Assembly (NCBI GenBank): GCA_033856235.1
Contig: JAWVFI010000068.1
Coordinates: 10,008 to 74,007, forward strand
Length of the DNA stretch: 64,000 bases
DNA from: DASXRU01 sp033856235
GTDB lineage: Bacteria; Acidobacteriota; Blastocatellia; Pyrinomonadales; Pyrinomonadaceae
Direction of reading: 5' to 3'
Shown here: positions 62,033-64,000 of the stretch, piece after piece
Layout of the letters: each line of letters opens with the position of its first letter
Position numbering within the stretch: the stretch's first letter is position 1
The notes under the pieces: generated by a model
What the model saw: the letters and a program-made list of their open reading frames with translations, nothing else
Database searches by the model: none
Told to the model about the DNA's origin: nothing
Made by a program: the position numbers and the translations under genes

Positions 62033-64000
62033 TTAGACAGAAAAAAGGTTTGGTAGCCCGGCCCTGATTAAGGAAGTCACCAGTTCTCCCCACCAAATCC
62101 GGTTTGCCTGAGCGAGCGTCGTTTCCGACCCACCAGAACAGACGTTGAGCGGACTACTGGTGTTTCGTGGCGTCGGTGCACCAGTCGTGAAATCTGCCGA
62201 GTTTACGTTGGTGTCCGTGCATCCATTACCGGCGCGCAAGACAGCGGTAGTGTTGCTGGGCGCGGGCGTGGGGCCGGCTCCTTCGAAGCAGTTTGCGGTG
62301 GTCCCGTACCCGACAAAATCAATGATGCTCGCGCCGGTGGGGCAGGCGCCCGTAAGGGCCACGGTCGTGTTCACAAGTGCGACCTTGCTGGCTGTTGCTG
62401 ACATGGCAATGCTGCCGGTCGCGTCAGGCGTGGGCAGCGCAGTGGTACCACCCGCGCCCGCCGCTTCCTGAATTAAGTAGTATTGCCCGGGCGCAATTGA
62501 GATGGCAGTGAGATTCGTTACGGACCAAGTCGTCCCCGTGGCGGCTGCGACCTGCACAGACCAGCCCGTTAAGTTCACCGTTTGATTGCCGCTGTTGAAG
62601 AGTTCGATGAAATCATTCGTGTAGGTGGACCCGGCGTTTCCGCCGCCGCCATACACCTGGCTGATCACAACCTTACTAAGCGGGGTGGGCGTCGGCGAAG
62701 GTGACGGCGTCGGAGTAGGTATTGGCGTCGGCGTCGGAGTTGGTGTCGGAGTTGCAGTAGGCGTTGGTGTTGGTGACGCCCCTGGTGTCGGTGGACTGCT
62801 CAGGTTCTGCGGGTCACTGGTTATCGATTGAAAGTCATTGGCATTGTCGTTCGTATCCTGAGTACTTCCCAGCAATCCTCCAGGCTTTCGTTCATAACCC
62901 AGGTTGCTGTCCGACGCTTGCGGGGTCAGGACAGTGCCTTCTTTGAATGCCGATCCGGCGCTCATACCAACCTGATCAATCACGGAATCGTCCGCGAGGG
63001 TAATGGCGATGCCCCCGTCGTTGGTGATGCCGCTGGCATACGTCTGATCGCCGGGAACTGAACCACTGTAGGCGCCGGAATTCGTCGCCAGGAAATGGGA
63101 CCGAGCCGGCAAAGTCGTGCTGGCATTAATCGTCAGCCGCGTGCTGATGGTGCCGGTGCTGTTTGAGCCTCGAATCTTCCAGCCACTGATGTCGATGCTG
63201 CTATCGCTGTTGTTATAGATCTCTACGAACTCATCATTCGCTCCGCCCGGACCTCGAGTTCGAAACTCGCTAATTACCACCGGCGGAGTCGGCGTCGGAC
63301 TTGCCGTAGGTGTCGGTGTCGGCGTCGGAGATGGCGTCGGCGTGGGGGTCGGCGAAGCTGTGGGTGTTGGCGTCGGCGTCGGCGTGGGAGTTGGTGTAGG
63401 CGTGGGCGCCGGACACACGTTCTGACTATCAGAAGTGGGCGCGTGCAGAGCATAGCTCGCCGTGTTGCGCGCGCCGCCGGAGCCATCCGGACACCGCTGC
63501 ATCGAAACGGTGGTGCTGTCGCCGGCCCCACTTTCATCCACCTGCGGCTGTCCCGCGTTCAGCAGGACCAACAACCCGGCATCGTCGGCCTGTCCCGTGT
63601 CGTACACGAGTGCATCCTGGAGGTTCGCCGTCGTGACGGCGGTGCCGGTCCCAAAGTCGGAGGCATTGGCCCGATAGAGGGCAATCGCATCCGCGCCATT
63701 CTGCAAAGTGCCGTTCGCGAAAGTCACATCGACGCCGGGCACTGCGCTATTCCCAATCGTGAAGTAACCTCCAGCATTAGTTGTAAAGCCATCAAGATCA
63801 AAAGCAGCGTACGAAAGATCGTTGCTGCCGTTGAAGAAGACGACGACCAATCCTGTCAGAGAAGTATTGCCAGCCCCGCCATCGTAAAGCTCCACAAATT
63901 CCAATGTGTCTGTGCCGGTCTGATCGACATCTACTTCGTTGATGATGACACTGGTGGCCGGCGTGGGAGTCGGTGTCGGCGACGGCGGAACTGCCTGCAC
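62033..64000 (-). CDS. Lamin-tail-domain surface protein with Pro-Thr linkers (5' end outside window)
   Basis: At least 655 residues, running off the right edge; the first codon in view is a GTG that may be internal. Three lamin-tail (LTD) beta-sandwich units are visible: SVIINEVDVDQTGTDTLEFV, PVVISEFRTRGPGGANDEFV and KVVISQVYGGGGNAGSTYTN, each with the following FVEIYN or FIELFN words. They are joined by linkers of repeated Pro-Thr (with Ala or Ser). The pattern is typical of large exported adhesin-like or nuclease-attached proteins. The last 20 residues are not LTD-like and could anchor the protein or result from a shifted end. Confidence 0.85.
   Translation of the reverse strand: MQAVPPSPTPTPTPATSVIINEVDVDQTGTDTLEFVELYDGGAGNTSLTGLVVVFFNGSNDLSYAAFDLDGFTTNAGGYFTIGNSAVPGVDVTFANGTLQNGADAIALYRANASDFGTGTAVTTANLQDALVYDTGQADDAGLLVLLNAGQPQVDESGAGDSTTVSMQRCPDGSGGARNTASYALHAPTSDSQNVCPAPTPTPTPTPTPTPTPTASPTPTPTPSPTPTPTPTASPTPTPPVVISEFRTRGPGGANDEFVEIYNNSDSSIDISGWKIRGSNSTGTISTRLTINASTTLPARSHFLATNSGAYSGSVPGDQTYASGITNDGGIAITLADDSVIDQVGMSAGSAFKEGTVLTPQASDSNLGYERKPGGLLGSTQDTNDNANDFQSITSDPQNLSSPPTPGASPTPTPTATPTPTPTPTPIPTPTPSPSPTPTPLSKVVISQVYGGGGNAGSTYTNDFIELFNSGNQTVNLTGWSVQVAAATGTTWSVTNLTAISIAPGQYYLIQEAAGAGGTTALPTPDATGSIAMSATASKVALVNTTVALTGACPTGASIIDFVGYGTTANCFEGAGPTPAPSNTTAVLRAGNGCTDTNVNSADFTTGAPTPRNTSSPLNVCSGGSETTLAQANRIWWGELVTSLIRAGLPNLFSV
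62682..62790 (-). repeat. Low-complexity Pro-Thr coding repeat, linker 2
   Basis: Tandem GGCGTCGGNGTNGG-like units on the plus strand encode (PT)n on the minus strand between the second and third LTD units. Prone to length change; third positions vary, so it is under protein-level selection. Confidence 0.8.
63284..63415 (-). repeat. Low-complexity Pro-Thr coding repeat, linker 1
   Basis: Similar GTCGGCGTNGG units encode the longer Pro-Thr/Ala-Ser linker between the first and second LTD units. Confidence 0.8.

Noticed and set aside
62682..63415. Tandem GT/GGC-rich repeats as a possible CRISPR array or regulatory microsatellite
   Set aside because: No spacers of even length; they are in frame and encode Pro-Thr linkers of the lamin-tail protein.

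Overview
The window looks like chromosomal DNA of a heterotrophic, aerobically respiring, didermic bacterium, most likely Acidobacteriota of the Blastocatellia type. I infer this from the gene style (CadC-like winged-helix membrane regulator, lamin-tail/Pro-Thr surface protein, many glycoside hydrolases, an acidobacterial-type conserved hypothetical at 54.5 kb) and not from a marker gene. I saw no rRNA, tRNA, CRISPR array, transposase or phage gene.

Layout. (1) 0-15.3 kb, plus strand: an alpha-glucan locus with three GH13 enzymes (the first cut by the window edge), 4-alpha-glucanotransferase MalQ, a GPH/SUC-type sugar permease, GH15 glucoamylase, ROK glucokinase and GH31 alpha-glucosidase. 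Together they would take starch and maltodextrin to glucose 6-phosphate. An SDR oxidoreductase sits inside. (2) 15.3-16.2 kb: an AhpD-like peroxidase-related gene interrupted by one in-frame TGA exactly at the second Cys of CxxC and followed at once by a SECIS-like hairpin, so a probable selenoprotein. Next to it are remnants of a phosphofructokinase and a thioredoxin-like gene. (3) 16.2-23.2 kb: accessory genes, namely a DyP-type peroxidase with a small partner on the minus strand, then a plus-strand cassette of cupin-like protein, a 791-residue protein of unknown function and a nucleoside-deoxyribosyltransferase-like protein. (4) 23.3-33.4 kb: winged-helix membrane regulator, POT peptide transporter, amino-acid-type ABC binding protein, two exported proteins, an IscS/IscU pair and SAM hydroxide adenosyltransferase. 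(5) 33.6-54.2 kb, all minus strand: a respiratory complex I locus in the order nuoA-B-C-D-E-[SIMPL]-[signal peptidase]-F-[66 aa]-G-H-J-K-L-M-N, followed by a hypothetical, a glutamine amidotransferase-like gene and an M23/L,D-transpeptidase lipoprotein. nuoI is absent, and nuoM is fused in frame to a TlpA-like thioredoxin domain. A strong sigma70-type promoter precedes nuoA. (6) 54.4-58.6 kb: conserved hypothetical, thiS, thiG, a SnoaL-like protein and a GH47 mannosidase. (7) 58.9-61.9 kb: a CpxA/CpxR-like two-component pair divergent from a Spy/CpxP-like periplasmic protein, with GTAAA-N5-GTAAA operators between them. (8) 62.0-64.0 kb: a large lamin-tail-domain surface protein running off the right edge.

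Non-coding structure is unusually rich. Almost every larger intergenic gap holds a long fold-back (imperfect or perfect palindrome, arms about 14-43 bp). Most start within a few bases of an upstream stop codon, and several encode the last residues of the neighbouring protein. Five share a GCGGCT-N-TGCCG core. A second dispersed family of about 90-130 bp with TTCGTG/CACGAA motifs occurs five times between 24.7 and 58.8 kb.
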